Assembly (NCBI GenBank): GCA_028023455.1
Contig: JAQFVV010012496.1
Span: 496,001-560,000, forward strand
Length of the DNA stretch: 64,000 nt
Direction: 5' to 3'
Source of the DNA: Epiperipatus broadwayi
Taxonomy: Eukaryota; Onychophora; Udeonychophora; Euonychophora; Peripatidae
Shown here: piece after piece, positions 13,148 through 25,720 of the stretch
Layout: the number at the start of each line of letters is the position of its first letter
How positions within the stretch are numbered: position 1 is the stretch's first letter
Position numbers and translations under genes: made by a program
The notes under the pieces: generated by a model
What the model was told of the DNA's origin: nothing
What the model saw: only the letters and a program-made list of their open reading frames with translations
Database searches by the model: none

Positions 13148-13360
13148 ATGACAAAAATGTGGAAGAAAGAAAAACCCATCAAAATGCATTATATTGCAGG
13201 TCAGCTATATAAATATATTCCTTGGTTAAAAAATCCAGAATTGCATTCATTTATTTGTGATGGATATAAACCCCATTATGTTTCTATGGATATTGTATTT
13301 CAGATCAAGGAATTCTACAGGATCGATTATCTCAACTTATGTGTGATAATAAGCATTTAA
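13148..13360 (+). other. Unrecognised 70-codon frame
   Basis: This frame has a less biased composition than most here (W, C, H and P residues; HYIAGQLYKYIPWLKNPELH). A TATA-like ttataaaaag lies about 180 bases upstream at 12,965. Downstream stops are frequent, but short stretches such as VNEKGKLKTMMCNCASVL suggest a decayed longer frame. I do not recognise the family. It could be a pseudogene exon, a retroelement relic or chance. Confidence 0.25.
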
Positions 13361-13749
13361 ACTTCATTTTCGTAAGTCAAAAAAAAGGAAAAAGCTAGTA
13401 TTGATTTTTCACTTGATTATAACTGAATTGTGTCATTAAAGGAATTCTCTTTGCACATTATTGTCAATGAAAAAGGAAAATTAAAGACAATGATGTGTAA
13501 TTGTGCATCTGTTTTGAAAAGCGAATATTTATATACTTAAAGAAAAACATTGAAAAGTAAATGCAAAAGAAATTGAATTTGAATCTGCACTAGTTACCAC
13601 ACATGGTCATCTTCTCTACTCAAATGAAAATGATCTCTTCAAATTAGGATTGGAAATAAAGAACTGGAAGCTATGAGGGATCAGTGGACAGTGAATAAAA
13701 ATGAACAGACTTTCACTTATATGTTATGATTTCTATGCACATATGTAGG

Positions 13750-13796
<47 letters not shown>
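13750..13796. repeat. (TA)n(TG)n microsatellite
   Basis: Compound TA then GT run. Confidence 0.95.
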
Positions 13797-13798
<2 letters not shown>

Positions 13799-13799
13799 A

Positions 13800-16140
13800 A
13801 GAAAAGGGAGATTTACATTTTATATAATATAGTCAATAGTATATATGGGTATGATAGAATTCATGCTATAAAAATGATTGGAGAGATTCATTTAATTTTT
13901 ATTATTTAGGTTCTTATCTGATGATATAAGCTAATATGACCTGATGTTTTCAAATATTTAATTTTTTGTACGTTCAAAATTTAACTTGAGAATATCATAT
14001 AGAAAAGGGTTTAAATATAATATTTTGTTATTTGTTTGTTTAATTATTTAAGGATTACACTAATGGATAAATAAAAATCAATTTTTATTTGATCACATTT
14101 TTTTTATTATCATTGCATCTGCTATTTAAAAATCACAGAAAGTTATTTAAAATCCCTCATATGTCATTGTTGTCTTGCAGTGCATTTTAGAGATCCACAT
14201 ACATAGATTTTATTATTTTATTGATTTTGGTCTATTGCAAACAGCTATTGATGTTCTGTTATATTTTTATTATTACTGTTATCAATTTTTATTATAAACC
14301 AATAAGTTTAGATTTGATTTAAATTCCAACAGATTTGTTTAATTATTTCTTTTGAATATGCAAGATAATTTTGGTACTTAAAAGTTGGTCCAAGATCAAA
14401 CTCAGTTTGGTAAGTGAAATAGAATTAGATATATGTGTATTTTCAAACATCATTTTTTTAAATCCGATTACATATAAATTTTATATTATTACTGCACTTA
14501 AATATTTGTTTACATATTTAAATCAATATTACTAATAGAAATAATTTCATTATCTCAGAGTTAATTATTTATTTGCTTATCTTGTCCAGTTACAAAAATC
14601 TTAATCGACTGTGTTCTATCATTAGCCAGAATGACTTATCTTAATTACTTTTTAAATTACCTTTGTAGTGGAGATCGTAAATTTCATTAACTAGCATAAA
14701 CGAATATTATCTTTGGCTTGGATAACTGCCAATTATTGTCATATATAGCTTAATTGTTACAAAATCCATTTTATAATCCATTGATTGGAGATTTAAGTGG
14801 ATAAATAATATCAATGATAATAATTCAATAAATATCCAATGGAAACCTATGGTATATTTTATATAATATGATTGGGTAGTGTAAAAGGTGAAATTACCTG
14901 TATTTATTGATAATGAATTCTTGTAGAGTATTTCATTTTAGAATATAACTGAAGCTATAATTGTGTATTGATCTACTGTAGGGTATGAATGAAATGTTGA
15001 TATTATATTTAACATTTTATTAGAATGGTTATAAAAATTAAATAAAAGGTATTTTATTTAAGAATTATAAATAGTGTATAGATTTATAAAATGTTTTCAA
15101 AATGTAATTATAGTTATTTAGTGACTAGTTCATTTAAATAAACCAGAATATCATTAAATATTAAAATAAATTTGAATTACTAGAAGTAATATTAAATCCA
15201 TAAAGTATGACAGAATTTAGTTAGTTATTGCTTCAACTTGAGTTTATTCAATTATCGATTAAATAGATACCTCAAGCATGCATCATTGCTTAGGGCAATG
15301 ATATGTGACTTCACTGCTTATTGCAGTTTACTTTGGAACTGTGAATAGATTTGTTGATGTATGGAGCAATGATGTAGTTTGCTGTATTTTGTTTTAAATA
15401 CTATCTGGATAAATTATATTTTGATAGGGATTATTATTGGTATTTTATGATAGTGTAGTGGACAATCTATATAATTATGTATGGGAAATATTGCTATTGC
15501 CTAGTGTGATTGATAACGGAGCTAAATAATTTTACACAGATTATAACAAAGTTACTATTTATTAATGCATGTGTTGCTCTGTGATAAATAATATAAATCT
15601 TAAGGTCATTCCTTTATGATAAATCTTGACTGAATAAATGTAGAGAGATAGTAAGATATAAAATCCATTATTATTGTGACAAAGTAGCTACCCAATGCTA
15701 GCTGACAATGATTATGTACATGTGATCATTATTACAAAATACCAAATCAACATTAGGGCTGTTATGGGGTAGTGTTCCACATTTAGATATATATTATTAT
15801 GAATGACATTTCAATTCTTAAACATAGTAAGGTTTTTTTAATATTATTATCTCATATTCTAAACAATTGTTCATTACAAAATGATTGAGTTAGATTGTAT
15901 TCAGATTATATTGGTCATTTCCCCAACATCACCATTTTTTATCATGTTACAAAAATGGCATGCCAATTTGGGCTTAATTAACTGATCAAAGACCCAGATT
16001 TGAGTCTCATATATATGCTGAACTGTGATATTGTGTTTATGTATATTGACGGAGTTTTGTGGCTGACTGTGTTATATCAAGGGGTTTAAGTAAGACATCT
16101 AGAATTTTATTGTTGTTGCCATTCTTTGTAGATTTTGTTG
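13800..16140. other. Unassigned AT-rich sequence
   Basis: This is the longest stretch in the window with no recognisable repeat, coding fragment or RNA gene. Stops are dense in all frames. Confidence 0.5.
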
Positions 16141-16260
16141 CTGCTGGAATGTTGAATGGGTAGATATGTTCTGTGAGAAAATGAATAAAATTAAAGTATT
16201 TTACAATCAATTCTAAAAGAAGAAAGAGATATTATATTTGATATAAAACAATAATCAAGG

Positions 16261-16990
16261 ATGCAAAACATTAAGGTAGGAGCATTATCAAAACATGAAG
16301 AAAGAGTTCTCTGCCAAATGGTGAGAGAATTGATGGAAAAATTTCATAAAGAACTAAGAGAAGATATGAATAATAAATTTGATAATATGATTAGAAATAT
16401 GAATAATGAAGAAGTGAAGGTAGAATGTAAAGAAGCAAAAATAGAAAATTACAAAGTACAGAACAGGTGTTCTTAGAAACAGTAACATTGGTTGAAAGGT
16501 TTAAAAAGATAGAAGTAAATTATTCTGATGATTTAGTAGAAATAAAGTCTATTGATGAGCAGAATAGTTTCGATATGCAACTTTCAAATGTTGACCTATT
16601 ACAACAAAATGAAAGGGTATAGACTGAACATAGAAAATTATAAAGGTAGTATTTACATCCAAAGGAGTCAAAACTTTGGAAAGTAAATTTAGTGACAATA
16701 TAGATTATAAATGTGTAACACAGAGATGCAAAAACATATATCATAGGGCAAAGGAAAGATGGAAGATAAGTAGAGAAGGAGACATGGATATAATAATGGA
16801 GAGAGGGGACATTTATTATAGGAAACAAATTAAGCAACCATTCCGAGGAGAAGTTTACAGTAATACAGTAAAAGGAAATGGGGGGGGGGGATAAACTCTC
16901 CAAAGAATGGCTTAAAAGTTTATTTCAGGATAAAATTTATAGTAAGGATAATTTATTTTACAAAGCACAGACAGTATTTGAAATTAAACT
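16261..16990 (+). pseudogene. Decayed coding region, coiled-coil-like start
   Basis: The first 71 codons (from 16,261) are rich in E, K, R, M and N with hydrophobic spacing typical of a coiled coil (e.g. VLCQMVRELMEKFHKELRED). Further coding-like pieces follow in other frames: LVERFKKIEVNYSDDLVEIK, then RAKERWKISREGDMD, then EWLKSLFQDKIYSKDNLFYK. They are separated by stops and a G10 run. The shape would suit a LINE ORF1 or a gag-like protein, but no diagnostic RRM or zinc knuckle is visible, so the identity is open. Confidence 0.35.
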
Positions 16991-17179
16991 GAGAGAGTGC
17001 AAATCTCTCAAGCGCTTAGCCAATCAGATCACAAATACTGGGACAGAGAATTTAACAAGAAAAAAGCAGTTCCACTCTCTTCTTTACTTGTCTTTTGTAT
17101 ATATCCAAGCCAGTCCAAAGTACTTAGATCTGAAAGCGTGAATCTTAAATATCTTCACACTCAACTCACTGAGTTCTAA

Positions 17180-17230
17180 TTATAAACATACAGCGTGAAA
17201 TCTTTCGATTTACTACGCAGTAGTTTCTTC
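17180..17230 (-). repeat. Hammerhead-like motif, weak
   Basis: The minus strand reads TTGAAGAAACTACTGCGTAG, then TAAATCGAAAG. This is a stem flanked by TGAAGA and GAAA in hammerhead order. The first core base and the stem junction do not fit the consensus, so it is probably a decayed end of a Penelope-like element. Confidence 0.3.
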
Positions 17231-17469
17231 AATGTTATAACTTGCAGCAATATATGTAAATAATATTTATTTTACAAAGCACAGATGGTATTATATAGTA
17301 GACAATACTGTGAATAATGGGATTACTCTGTTATTTTACTTTGAAATATAAAAAGCAATTGAAAATTACACAGAGAGAGGGAAAGATTCAGTCTACTCCA
17401 ACTCTTCAGTCATCCATACCATTGAAAATCTGATGATGGACAGCCCAAATCCCATACTGATGTCAATAC

Positions 17470-18015
17470 TGTTGCATTTATTATTTGTGTGAATAGTTGA
17501 AGGGTACTTGAAAGTCTGTGTTTCAAATGCCCTATATTTTAAATTAAGCTCCAGGTATATGAAGAATCCCTGTGTTTCAAATATTAAACTTTAAGCCTGC
17601 AAGCTGTCCATTCCTCTTCTCTGTGTTTTAATGGATAAGATTCTATACATGAGAGGTCAGAGTGACTTGAGGTCAACATGGGTGGGGCAATAATATTGGC
17701 ATCAGCATGGGATTTGGGCTCTTCATCATCAGATTTTCAATGGTATGGATGGCTGAAGAGTTGGAGTGGATTAAAGCATGTCCATTAAAGTATGAAGATC
17801 TGTTATCATAATATAAACTGAGCACTGATTATATATATATATGGGAGTTGATAATCTGGACCAACTGATGAGTGCTGATTCAGCACAAAATATGTATATT
17901 GGTAATTATTTATTTTTTCTACAAGTGTGTGGTCATGTGTATCAGTGGTATGAGATAGTGTGGATAGTTGAAGGGTGCTTGAAAGTCTGTGTTCAAATTC
18001 CCTATATTTTATTTT
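17470..18015 (+). repeat. Hammerhead repeat unit, sub-family B
   Basis: A nearly full unit runs from the gtccattcctc start through gaggtcagagtgac, atcatcagattttcaatgg and gagcactgatta to the ribozyme at 17,853-17,907. It then continues into tttctacaagtgtgtgg..agtatgagatagtgtgg. The ribozyme has CTGATGA and a perfect 6-bp stem II (GTGCTG/CAGCAC). The GAAA position reads AAAA, so this copy is probably catalytically dead. An inverted piece of the same unit (catcagattttcaatgg inverse) lies just upstream at 17,390-17,460. Confidence 0.8.
17853..17907 (+). ncRNA. Hammerhead ribozyme copy B1 (GAAA altered)
   Basis: Stem I is AATC-TGGA-CCAA with TTGG-T-AATT. The core CTGATGA is intact. Stem II is GTGCTG-ATT-CAGCAC. 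AAAA replaces GAAA, then TATGTATA leads to the cleavage position. The G12-equivalent is lost. Confidence 0.75.
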
Positions 18016-18140
18016 AATAGAACAGTTAATTTCATTATTAGTTTTAATTTTAATTACTATTCTAATCAGTTATAAACTAATGAAATCAATTGCTGATAAC
18101 AAATTGATACGATTTTTGCTAGACGGATGGTGGATTAAAA

Positions 18141-18402
18141 CACTTTGAACTGTTTTTCCTATACTTATTTTAATATTTATTGCTTTTCCATCATTACATT
18201 TTACCATATTGATACTTTTGTAAAAGATGTAGGACAATGGAAGTTGGCTGCTCATGTTTATTTTAATTATCCATTTATAGGGCCATCAAAAAATCTTGCA
18301 AACAATATGAATGACTACAAGCTATTGAATTTAATATTTTTTTTAAAATATAATTCTAAAAAGCAAAAGGAAATACACAAAATCACAAATGATTGTAATT
18401 AA
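18141..18402 (+). pseudogene. Possible Penelope-like linker fragment
   Basis: One frame contains VYFNYPFIGPSKNLANNMND. It resembles the lPFiG..sk.l...l segment between reverse transcriptase and GIY-YIG endonuclease in Penelope-like elements. It is short and unsupported by flanking motifs. Confidence 0.25.
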
Positions 18403-18827
18403 ACAAAATTTAATATAAATAACAAATAAAAAAGCTGGTCAAAAAAGTATAACAAGATTTCTTCTTATTGAGTGGCAGAAATCCTTAGTAGCATACATCA
18501 TCACACAAATGCATTTTTATTTTTATACAGTCAGTGGTACAACATAAAATCTGCTACATAAGAATTGATATGTTGTCTCGCAGTTCCCCTGTGCTTTTTG
18601 TTTCCCCTGTATTGGAATATCCCAAATTTTAATCATTTCCATAAAAACCAAGTAATGTAAAAGTTCAAAAACAATATTACACTAAACGTATTAAAATGCT
18701 GTCAAATAATGACAACAATATTTGCAACGTGTTTATGTTCATACACTATCATAATCAATAAAGCAAGTCATATATAATGTGACATTGCTTTTATAAGCTT
18801 ATATTTACAAAAATGTAATACGAGAGT

Positions 18828-18983
18828 GTACCAATAGCTCAAACAAGCTCTTAATTGATATGAGGTGAGCCATAAGCTCGAAACCAATTGGTCTGAGAAT
18901 AAGAATGTTCTGGATAGAGATTTTAAATATTTTTTCTTATCGCACTTATCAATTAAGAGCTTGCTTGAGCTGTTGGTACATTC
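18828..18983. repeat. Repeat family D, hairpin copy
   Basis: accaatagctcaaacaagct at the left is the inverse of agcttgcttgagctgttggt at the right, with the ttaattgat arms continuing inward. It is a compact foldback version of family D. Confidence 0.7.
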
Positions 18984-19555
18984 TCTGTAATACACTATCA
19001 TATACATAAAAAAATATTAATTATATATTGTTCTAGAATAAAAAAATTTACCTTATTTTCTGCAATAATAATATACGTTCACAAAATGTTTTAACATTTT
19101 TTGAACCATTATAATTATATGTTGTGAAATGGAATTTATAAGCTATCTAGTAATATTTTTTAAAGGTAACAGTAACTTATAATTCATTTTCTTAATACTG
19201 TTTAATTTTAATAAGTAACACATGTTCATTAAAATATTTTTGAGAAAGTAAATATAAACAAATAGCTGAGGACCCTGAAAATGGATAATTAAAACAAACA
19301 TGAGTGGCAAACTTCTGTCATACAATTTCTACAAAAGTACCCATTTATACAAATTGGATGACGTTTTTGATCTGATATTAACTATCAAGGCACTAGGACA
19401 TCAATGATATTGAAGGTATGAATATAGTAATTTCATAAAATTGAATTTGATTCATATCATAGTTGGAATTAATAATTTAAGAGGAGAATTTTATCTTCTT
19501 AATGCTGATAATTGTTTGATTTTATTCTATCAAGAACAAATTTGGTTTTTAAATA

Positions 19556-19660
19556 GAACTAGCAAAACTCTCCATACAATAGTGCCACTCAGTGCTGACC
19601 AGAGTGCTTGTTTTAATAACATGAACAAGCGTAAGAAACAGTGATCATGTGATGTTTAGT
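19556..19660 (+). repeat. Repeat family A fragment
   Basis: gcaaaactctccatacaat..gtgccactcagtgc followed by the aagaaacagtgatcatgtgatg tail. It abuts the LINE fragment that follows. Confidence 0.7.
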
Positions 19661-20580
19661 GGTTTAAATAGAACTGCTAATGATTTGTCCTGATATTTGT
19701 TACTTTTTTTAAGAATATCGTATTTTAGCTCTTCTAAATTAGGCATATTTAGCTCATCTTGTAAATTCTTATATGCTACAAGTAAGTCGACCACAAAGGA
19801 TCTTGTTTCTTTTTCTATTTTTTTATATAGTTTTATGTTACATTCTGGTGGATTGAAAGTTTTACTCTTTATTACATTTATTAAATTTTTTGCTTTAATA
19901 AATGACACATATTTTCTTAGATCTATTATGTTGAGCCCTCCTTTATTAATTGGTAATTGTAACATTGCCATTGATATTATTTTGGTTGTCGTTCTCCATA
20001 TGTACTTTTTTGCTATTCTTTTTATTTTGTTTACTGCATTGTTGTATAGGCTTATCCAAGGGCATAGTAACTTAATATTCCTGTGGCTATTCCATTAAAT
20101 ATTTTGGCTCTAGTTACTTCATGTAGTTTTAGGGGTGAAAGGTTAGTTATTTTTTTAGCTATTTTATGAATGATTAGCTTGTTTAGTTATCTGTTCATCT
20201 TTGTTTTCGATTGGTATAAAGGTATTCCTAGAAACATTGATGGATTTGCCTGCAAATTACTGGGGATTTTTTTCCTAGTTGCTAATTACCATGTGGCTGA
20301 GTTGGATGGTTGTATTATCAATCCTGTTTGTTTTTGAAACTTTTCAAGTATGTTGATAATAATTTGCATATTGCAAATATCTTGGAATATTATTACCATG
20401 TCATCAATGAATGCAATTGTTTGAATTTTTGCACTCAAGCATGGTAGATATATGCCTGGAACTTTGTTTTGTATTCCTTTAATCAGTGGGTCCAAATAGA
20501 TTGCAAACAAGAGAGCCACTAGTGGTGATCCTTGTGGGATTCCCTTTTTGGGAATTGGAAAAGCATTTACCCATTTTCAT
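19660..20580 (-). mobile_element. L1/Tx1-like LINE reverse transcriptase fragment
   Basis: Reading the minus strand from 20,580, the order is as follows. WVNAFPIPKKGIPQGSPL comes first, then LLFAIYLDPLIKGIQ (motif B of reverse transcriptase). Next is IAFIDDMVIIF, the catalytic F-x-D-D box with I for A. ANPSMFLGIPLY-like residues follow in another frame, and then LQLPINKGGLNIIDLRKYVS. The last motif is the conserved L-P-x-x-x-G-G-L segment past the thumb in L1/Tx1-type LINEs. Several frameshifts and stops between 20,100 and 20,290 show a dead copy. The N-terminal part and endonuclease are absent. Confidence 0.85.
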
Positions 20581-20824
20581 TTGTTTGGAATAGAATGAAG
20601 AATTGCGCATGCAAAAAGAAAATATCATTCTAGTTGGATATGAATTAGAGTAACTAAAAGGTTTGCTGGAATATAATTTTTTGAATTACCTTGAAGATTT
20701 GGTGAAAATGAAACTAAAAACGATAGAAAAAGAAAGAAAAATAATATTAAAATACACTCTTTAATTGAACAATAATGATAAAATTGGATTTGATCTGAAT
20801 GAATTTAATCCAAGTGGATTATTA

Positions 20825-20990
20825 TTTCTTTATGAAGTATTATTTCTTATTGCATTGCCAAATCCTTAGAATATTAATATCATTTATGTTCTTTATTACT
20901 TTTTACAATGCTTTTTACATTCCACTACTGATGGTGCCAATTGCCCCAGCAATTATTTTCAGAATTATAACAAATACAATACAATATACG
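20825..20990 (-). mobile_element. Penelope-like element end with decayed hammerhead-like motif
   Basis: On the minus strand this matches the tails at 22,030-22,150 and 33,420-33,470 (gtaaaaagtaataaagaaca, atgatattaatatt, then tttggcaatgcaataag). The CTGAAGA..GAAAC motif has decayed here to CTGAAAATAATTGC..GGCACC. Confidence 0.65.
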
Positions 20991-21027
20991 AATACAAATA
21001 TACATGAATATATAATTTTATATATAT

Positions 21028-21330
21028 ACAAGATTTGAAGTACAGGCATTCTTGTACCTGGAATTCAATTGTAAATATAGGGGATTTAAACTCAGACTTT
21101 CAAGTAATCTTCAACTATCCACAGTATCTCATACTACCAATACACATGACCACACACATGTAGAAAAGATAAATAATCACCAATATATGTATTTCATGCT
21201 GAACCAGTACTCAACAGGTGGTCCAGATTATTATTACCCATCCATATATATAATCAGTGCTCAGTTTATATTAAGATAGCAAATCTTTATACTTTAATGG
21301 ACAGGCTTCAATCTACTCCAACTTCCAACT
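21028..21330 (-). repeat. Hammerhead repeat, sub-family B, minus copy
   Basis: Inverse copy of the B unit carrying a ribozyme at 21,175-21,229. The core reads CTGTTGA (one change) and GAAA is present. It lies head to head with the plus copy that starts at about 21,335. Confidence 0.8.
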
Positions 21331-21334
21331 TTCC

Positions 21335-21695
21335 ATACTTGAGGTCAACATGGGATAACAACAATATTGGCATCAGCATGGGATTTGGGCATTCCATCCT
21401 CAAATTTTCAATGGTATGGATGGCTGAAGAGTTGGAAGTTGGAGTATATTGAAATCTGTCCACTAATGTTTGAAGATTTACTATTTAATATAAACTGAGC
21501 ACTGATTATATATGTGTGTGTGGGAGATGATAATCTGGACCAAGTGATGAGTGCTGGTTCAGCATGAAATATGTATATTAGTGATTATTTATCATTTATA
21601 CACGTGTGTGATCATGCGTGTCAGTAGTATGAGATAGTATGGATAGTTGAAGGTTGCTTGAAAGTCTGAGTTTAAATCCCCTATATATATATTCT
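21335..21695 (+). repeat. Hammerhead repeat, sub-family B, plus copy
   Basis: It begins at cttgaggtcaacatggg and runs through the ribozyme at 21,532-21,586 to the usual gagtttaaatcccctatat end. The ribozyme has GTGATGA (first core C changed to G), stem II GTGCTG/CAGCAT, GAAA and a TATA-type cleavage context. Confidence 0.8.
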
Positions 21696-22024
21696 ATCTT
21701 ATAATCATTATTTATATACCAACATATATCTTTATATACCTCTCTATACAATCATTACCCTTTTGTATATTATACATTTAAACTTTTTTTATATTCTATA
21801 TTTATCAATCAATACTTCCTATAAGCATAAATATATATATATATTATTTCATTTACTTTTTATTTTATTCTTATTAATTTTTTTAAAATATTTAATTCTA
21901 ACATTATATATATATATATATATATTCATATTTTTATATTCTATATTATTATTATTCATTCTATTAACATATGTATAATTTTCTTTAATCTATAATATTA
22001 GTTTCTAACATATTTTTTATGTTT

Positions 22025-22150
22025 GTTATAGTTCTGAAGAAGATTGCTGGGGGAATCGAAACCGTCAATAGTGGTTTGTAAAACGCATTGTAAAAAGTAA
22101 TAAAGAAGATAAAAGATATTAATATTATATGGATTATTATTTCCTGGTTG
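22025..22150 (+). mobile_element. Penelope-like element end with hammerhead-like motif
   Basis: ttctgaagaagattgctggg then aatcgaaaccgtc. It has CTGAAGA, one extra A, a GATT..AATC stem and GAAAC. A tail gtaaaaagtaataaagaaga and atattaatattatatgg follow, shared with the element at 32.3-33.5 kb. Confidence 0.6.
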
Positions 22151-22589
22151 ATGAAAAATAATAAGTGAATTATTAAATAGCAGTAATAATAAATAGTAAT
22201 CGAAAATGAAATGAAAACATTCGAGTTAATGTTGCATTACCCATCGCAAATCCTCCTATAATCAGTTTATAATAGTTGTCCCAAAATAAGGAATTGCTGA
22301 TCATAAGTTAATGATTATGATTGCTTCTTAAAAAGATATTTGTCCGCAAGAAATAGCATATCCTAGGAAAGTTATTAGCATTACAAACATTAATTTTCTT
22401 CCAATGTGTAAGTTGGTGGTTAAGACCTGTAGAGGTCGCTATCTTCGCATTTTCAACCACACATGCTTTAGGTTTAATGCCTTAGTAAACATTAATAATA
22501 TAATTACAATATTTCATATATAAATTAATTTAAAATAATTATAATTCTAAGGCAATATGGAATTTGCTTATACTGAATGTTTCTTATAT

Positions 22590-22790
22590 ATGTAAATAGA
22601 GGGATTTGAACTCAGTATTTTTCGGTCTATTCATCTTTCACTCTATGTGGTCATATGTTTCAGTTGCTTGAGAAGAGGATCATGTATATTTTTGCATGTA
22701 TGTGGTCATGTGTGTCAGTTGCTTGAGATGGAGTGAAGGATGAATAAACTGAAAAATCCTGAGTTTAAATCCCTCTATCTCCTTATAAAA
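22590..22790. repeat. Inverted fragment related to the hammerhead repeats
   Basis: gatttgaactcagtattttt..cactctatgtggtcatatg is inverted against gtgtgtcagttgcttgagat..aatcctgagtttaaatccc. It resembles the terminal 150 bases of the B unit arranged as a palindrome, without the ribozyme. Confidence 0.5.
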
Positions 22791-22799
22791 GAATTATAC

Positions 22800-23600
22800 T
22801 AAATTTCTCTTCCAATATAAATATATAAACAAATAAGGAAAAATGATGCTCCGTTTCTACTCGAATTAATCAATCATAGTTAACATCATGTGAAATGTTA
22901 ATGAGACAACAATGAGTTATTAATGAATCACCAATGAGTGATCCATAATTTCATGAGATATTTGATGAGGTTGGGAGATTAATTTATTGTTAATATTTTT
23001 ATTAAAGGATGGATTTTCATTCCAGTTTTATCATAATTATCACAAATGAATTATAATTTAAAATAATTATTAATATGCTTAATATAATAGGAAGAAAAAA
23101 AATTTAAGTTAGGAATGAATTTATCTTATCGATAATGGCATTTTGAATCTCAAATTTGGATAAATATAAATGAAATTATTACTACTTTTAATATAAGAAG
23201 TAATAGAAAATTATTTGATCGAAAAAAAATATTGTAATTATTCTTATTATAAGAATTCTTGAATATTCTGCTATAAAAATTATGTCAAATCTTCCTCTAC
23301 TACATTCGGTATTCAATCCAGAAACTAATTCTCTTCCGCTTTCAGCACAGTCAAGTGGGTCTCGGTTTGTTTCAGCTAACATTGAGGACAATCAAGTAAA
23401 TAAAGAGAAAAGAATAAAGTTTCACCTATATAATAAATTATAATCCATCGTAATTAAATTATATCTTTCAGATAAAAAAATTAATGTTAATAAAATTAAA
23501 TCAAGACTTACATCTAAGGAAATAATTTGAGCAATTATTCAGTGTACCTGTATTTAGAGTTTGATAATCACCTTGCCATTATTATTGTATACAAAAATAT
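22800..23600. other. Unassigned AT-rich sequence
   Basis: No repeat or coding fragment recognised. The 67-codon minus-strand frame at 23,188-23,391 has no family resemblance I can identify. Confidence 0.45.
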
Positions 23601-23605
23601 CCTTC

Positions 23606-23695
23606 ATTAAAAACCAGTCAACACTTAGACAATCCCAATGTCAATAACAAGTTCAAACCGTTGTCAAGGCAACCTCCGTTTAACAATAAAGATGG
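23606..23695. repeat. Repeat family E fragment
   Basis: cattaaaaaccagtcaacac..gacaatcccaatgtcaa..gttgtcaaggcaacc matches the left arm of the 57.4-kb hairpin element. Confidence 0.7.
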
Positions 23696-23699
23696 GAAT

Positions 23700-25680
23700 A
23701 TTTTTGTAAAACAAAAAAAAAAGAGTAAGTCAAAATTAAAATTTATTAGGTTTTATTTTAATGAAATTAATATTTAAACAATTAATGAAATAATGTTCTT
23801 ATTATTGGGACAATTAAATAAATAATTTGATTTCCCAGATTTAGTCATAATAATTTCTTTATAAAAAAGTTTTATATCACATATTGGTCAAGAATTCCAA
23901 TAAATGTAATTTTATTGGGGCCTTTTCCAGTTTAAATATATTTAAAAAGCTTTTGTTCAAGTAGTGTTAAGAATGCAATTATAATTAAAGTAGAAATAAA
24001 TAGAATTAAATAAAAAAGCGATTAAAACAACCATTATTTATGAAATATGTTACATTTTCCGGTCCTAGTATTTGTTTACAGTAAATAAACCGCATTTGCT
24101 TTTTGGATTTTTGATTTACAAAATTGGTATTAAAAATTTCTGTGGAATTTAGAGAGTGTAAAATATTGATTTGTGGAATCAAAGATGTTGGAAAAGTTTA
24201 GGTTTAAGTTTAGGAAAATTATATATAATTTTTGGTTTGGGGTTTATTGTGAAGATAAATTCTTGTAATTATAAAGTAGTTTATATTTTTGAAATTAAAT
24301 TATTAGAAGTAATTTCATACCTGAATATCTATATTATTTATAACTAAAATTGGAAAGGAATAAAAATCCTTATGCTGCTCTTCCACAAAATAATAATCAG
24401 AAAATAATAATTCTTTACAACAGCTATATAATCAAATAATTTTATACATAAAAAGCTTTTTTTTCAGCACCTGCTTTGGTGCCCTTTTTAAATGTTACTA
24501 ATCAACATAATGTTAACGAATCATCTGACATAAAACCATCCAGTGTCCAATAATGGAATTAAAACAAACAATAATAATATAAATAATTAAAACAAATCAA
24601 AACCCTCATATATAAATTCAATAATTACAAAACAATTGATTATATCATAACATTATGTTAAACACTATTACATGCATTTTTTATAATTATATATATATCA
24701 ACTTATATAATTTTCCATTCATTTTTAATCAACCAATTATTAACCAAATTTGTAGAAGTCTTATAAAATATTTATACAATTAGTCAAATTATTTTTAATA
24801 TATGTTTCATATATTTGCCTTTTTTTTTTTGATCTTTGATGAAATTTATATATTTAATACTTTTTGTAGCATCTATTCTATGGCCATATTTCAAGTAGTG
24901 AATATATAATGCAGACCTGTCATCTCTTCTTTTAATGGTATTGGTATGTTCTTTGGCTCTTACCTTTTATTGTTTTTCAATATAATATAAATTATATTGA
25001 TGAGAATATAAATATTCGCTGGTCAAATAGCAAAAATCTTGATCAATTAATAAGTAATTATAGACTAAGGGTTGAGCTACGGTAAAGCAAATAATTTCTA
25101 GCCCTACCCACACAATCTTTGTCATGGCAGGTATAATCAAACTTGGTAGTAGGTGTAGTCTAGTCATAAAATTTTCTTGAATACTACATGATTGGGATAT
25201 GGGTGAGGCAATACTGTTATTTTCATAATGCTATAGCATGCATATACCTTCTCATCATTGTAATCAGGATGTATTGATAAATATTTTCCTCATTGATAGT
25301 TACTTTTTGTATTTTCTAGAAGTCAGGTTTCAACTATGGACAATCAACTGATATTGCTGTTTTTTTCTGACCTGTCAATTTCATTTTTTAAATGACAAAG
25401 TTAAAAGCTAATTCCAAATATATTACTTTTAACTTGATATCTCCTGATGCCAATTCTATTCATGATCTGATTTAACTTTTTTATATTGCCTTTCACATCT
25501 TCCTATCAAGTTGCTCATCTTTCTACCAACAAAACATGTTTTTCACAGCCCAAAAACCAAATATTAAATCTTGTTTAATTATTACAATCAAGGTGTTAAG
25601 GGTGAAATGCTGTCTCCAGCCTTGTATTGATAATTACGAGCTAATAACTCTTATATGCCATATTTCATCTGGCTGCTAAA
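23700..25680. other. Unassigned AT-rich sequence
   Basis: Long A/T-rich stretch with short homopolymers. Nothing recognised apart from a small gcacctgctttggtgc hairpin near 24,467. Confidence 0.45.
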
Positions 25681-25720
25681 TTAATTCCACTCTGAATTAC
25701 CAACAATGTTGAAAATCTGG

